Below, piece by piece: positions 61,607 to 64,000 of a stretch of 64,000 bases of DNA. A program made the position numbers and the translations under genes. The stretch is from Cordia subcordata (taxonomy: Eukaryota; Streptophyta; Magnoliopsida; Boraginales; Cordiaceae). The notes under the pieces were generated by a model. The model was not told the DNA's origin and ran no database searches. It was given only the letters and a program-made list of their open reading frames with translations. How positions within the stretch are numbered: position 1 is the stretch's first letter; each line of letters opens with the position of its first letter. Where the stretch lies: NCBI GenBank assembly GCA_028554755.1, contig JAPTOF010000004.1, positions 3,086,501 to 3,150,500 on the forward strand, written 5' to 3'.

Positions 61607-64000
61607 AAAGTTTCGCATTAGCACTTACATGGCAATTTTTAATTTATGATTAATTAATGTATTAATTTATTATTTTATTATCTATTATTTATATATAGAT
61701 AAATAACTTCTTTCCACGTGACGAATATAATTTTATATTAATGTTTTCAATTGAATAATAATATAAATTATTATTAATTTATCAATCAAGTTAAATGTTT
61801 AAAAATTATTAAAATTAATAAATAAATTATCTATATAACTTCATAATTATTAAGTTTATATTAATATGCGAAAGACACTACGGCTTCCAGAAATTATGGC
61901 AATAAAGGGTGGGGAAGTGGGCCAAATCTTTGAACAAATCAATAAATAAATAAAATAACGCACACAAGCACCTGAGTTTTTGTTGTTAAAGTTTTTTCTT
62001 TTTTATTTTTGAGAGTTGTGACATCATAGTGATACTCTAATATGCACAAACTACATAACATTTTTCAGCAGATTGTACTCACCTACTCATCATTGTGGAT
62101 TAACCATTCATTCTTGAAGTATTCTTGCTTTCACTATCAGCATATCCTATCTGCCATATTATTTATTGGTTTCTTTCTTGCTTTCACATAATGAAATGTG
62201 GTACTTTTTAACAGAAGTGTTCAGATTCACACTCTATAATTAATAATTGCTTAATTATTTATCAATTATTATCTCTTCGATCAAATGATTACTTTATGAA
62301 TAAAATTAAATATCGTTACTCTTTACTCCCTCCTATTATATTAATTTGTTATCATCATACGAAAACTTCATTCCATCCCGCACAATCAATGATTTTCTTT
62401 TTGTGAAAGGACTAAAATAAGAAAAGGATAAATTGCACGGAATTCCCTTGTGTTTTGTCATAAGCGTGAGTTTATTCATTGTAATTTAAAAATTAATTAG
62501 TTACTCCCTGTTCTTCTCAAAAGCAAAGCATATATGCCTATTTTTTTTAATTTCGTTAATTTTTGGCTAATAAACATATAAAAAGACTAATTTACCCTTT
62601 AAACCAAGGACTAACAGTGCACTTATGGCAATTACAAGGGGTACGACACACTTATGACAAATTACAATGGTGTGTGGCGCTATTTACCCTTTTTATTTAA
62701 TTAGAAAAGTGAAGTAATTAATAATTAATTAATCATTAGTAATTAAATAATTGATTATTTTTAATTTAATAATTGATTAATTAATTAATCAAATAATTAA
62801 AATTTAAATTAATTAATTAATTTAATTAATGAGACGGTGTTGTGCGATCGTGATGACAGTGGAGATTAATTTATTTTTTATTTTTTGATGACAAAAAATA
62901 TTTACTTGTAGTAACAAAATAAAATGCAAACATATTTGCAGTATAATTGGTTAAAATTTACATATTTTAAACTAAGGTCAAGGGTTCAAGCTTTTTTTCT
63001 TGCAAATGTTTGTTGAAAATAAAAAAGGAAGGGTATTTTTTACCAAAATCAAATTTAACAGCAAAAAAATTACACCTAGTTGTAGGCCCGGCGCATGTAG
63101 CACATGTCTGGCTAAATCTAACGAAAAAAGTAACTGAGAGGGATAACGTACTTCACTTTTAAAAAGTACGGGGGTAACTAATTAATTTTTAAATCACAAA
63201 GAGTAAACGCACACTTATAACAATTTACAAAGGAGTTATGTGCAATTTACCCATAAGAAAATGACCTCAAGTTAATAATTCATTGAAATTAAAGTGTGTG
63301 GCGCGCACTATATAGCTTTTAAATAAATTAATAAAATGATTACGATATGTTACTACTTCGACAATGATTTAAATTATTCTTGATTGAGAGCATCTCGGTC
63401 CACAGCAATTAGTCAATTCTTCCCACAAATTATTCTTTATCCATTACTTTTTCTTTTTAAATGTTTAGATATGTAAAACGAGAGTTATTAAATTCTGCTA
63501 TAGGGCAATAATTTCAGGATAGGGTACACAATATGTGATGTGACATTGTATTTACCCAAGTGTGAAGGTAATACTTCTTTTTATAATTTTAAACTTTTAA
63601 ATGTAATAGTAATTTAGTATAACACGTCACAGGTTTAAAACTCACCACAATTATTTGAAAAACATCAAAATAGTTTATGTGTAAGGTTAAAAATAAATTT
63701 CGCCAAAATATGGTTGATTATGTTAATACAATACATAAATCTAGCAAACTCCTCTCTAACATCAAATTTGCTCACATGTAAAGCTTAAAGTGCAACAAAA
63801 CCCTTTTTAACATTGAAATAATTCATATATAAGGTTCAAAATAAATCACAGGCACATGTCAAGGACGTGTTAAGATAATAAATAAATATAGAAAACCTCT
63901 TTTTAAAATCTTAAACTTTTAGATAAAGTGATGTAACTCTATACTAGAATCCTTGATTGTCCATTGATGTCAAACAAAATCGTCAAAGATATCTTAAATC
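61121..64000. other. AT-rich intergenic DNA, no gene identified
   Basis: Contains a (TA)n run at about 61568-61602 and TTAAT-rich tracts at 62700-62830. At 62940-62995 a GGTTAAAATTT...AAGGGTTCAAGC pair resembles tRNA-like A/B words of a SINE fragment, without further support. No coding frame of interest on either strand. Confidence 0.5.

Overview
This is a gene-sparse, AT-rich stretch of nuclear DNA from a eudicot plant. The signs are intron-split genes with GT/AG junctions, plant-only protein families (RHON1, ALOG/LSH, TOL, PUB with U-box and ARM repeats, plant JmjC), many (TA)n microsatellites, and degraded plant transposons (MULE, Tourist-like MITEs, probable LTR remnants). The species cannot be fixed from the sequence. 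No tRNA, rRNA, CRISPR array or organelle insertion was seen.

Layout. 1-176: start of an unrecognised acidic protein leaving the window on the minus strand. 1.7-5.0 kb (-): TOM1-like VHS/GAT protein, closest to TOL2. 8.1-10.9 kb (+): RHON1, a chloroplast Rho-N RNA-binding protein. 12.4-14.6 kb (+): a RING protein with tryptophan repeats. 17.6-23.5 kb (+): a U-box/ARM E3 ligase close to PUB3/PUB4, with a 2.1 kb intron in its 5'UTR. 30.1-30.8 kb (+): an ALOG nuclear protein (LSH3/LSH4 type). 33.9-52.3 kb: transposon territory, with back-to-back MITEs, a CACTA-like repeat zone, a probable 1.8 kb solo LTR, a 1.5 kb TG...CA element, an orphan terminal exon, a decayed MULE carrying a plant-mobile-domain gene convergent with its transposase, and a 1 kb foldback element. 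53.0-60.1 kb (-): a KDM5-type JmjC protein. 60.5-61.1 kb: a MITE-like element filled with a 42-bp minisatellite. The rest, to 64 kb, is AT-rich and empty.

The genes do not form one pathway. They cover endosomal sorting (TOL2), chloroplast RNA metabolism (RHON1), ubiquitin ligation (RING and PUB), organ-boundary development (LSH) and chromatin (JmjC). TOL2 and RHON1 face away from each other here; from memory their Arabidopsis counterparts (At1g06210, At1g06190) are also near neighbours, which suggests conserved microsynteny.

Most notable points: (1) the JmjC protein has lost the first Fe(II)-binding His and three probable 2-oxoglutarate contacts, so it looks like a pseudo-demethylase; (2) a plant mobile domain gene sits inside a MULE; (3) the RING protein has a Trp-centred repeat block with GW/WG dipeptides; (4) an unassigned coding exon lies at 41975-42145. 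Exon structures were built by hand from splice signals and family alignment and have no transcript support.
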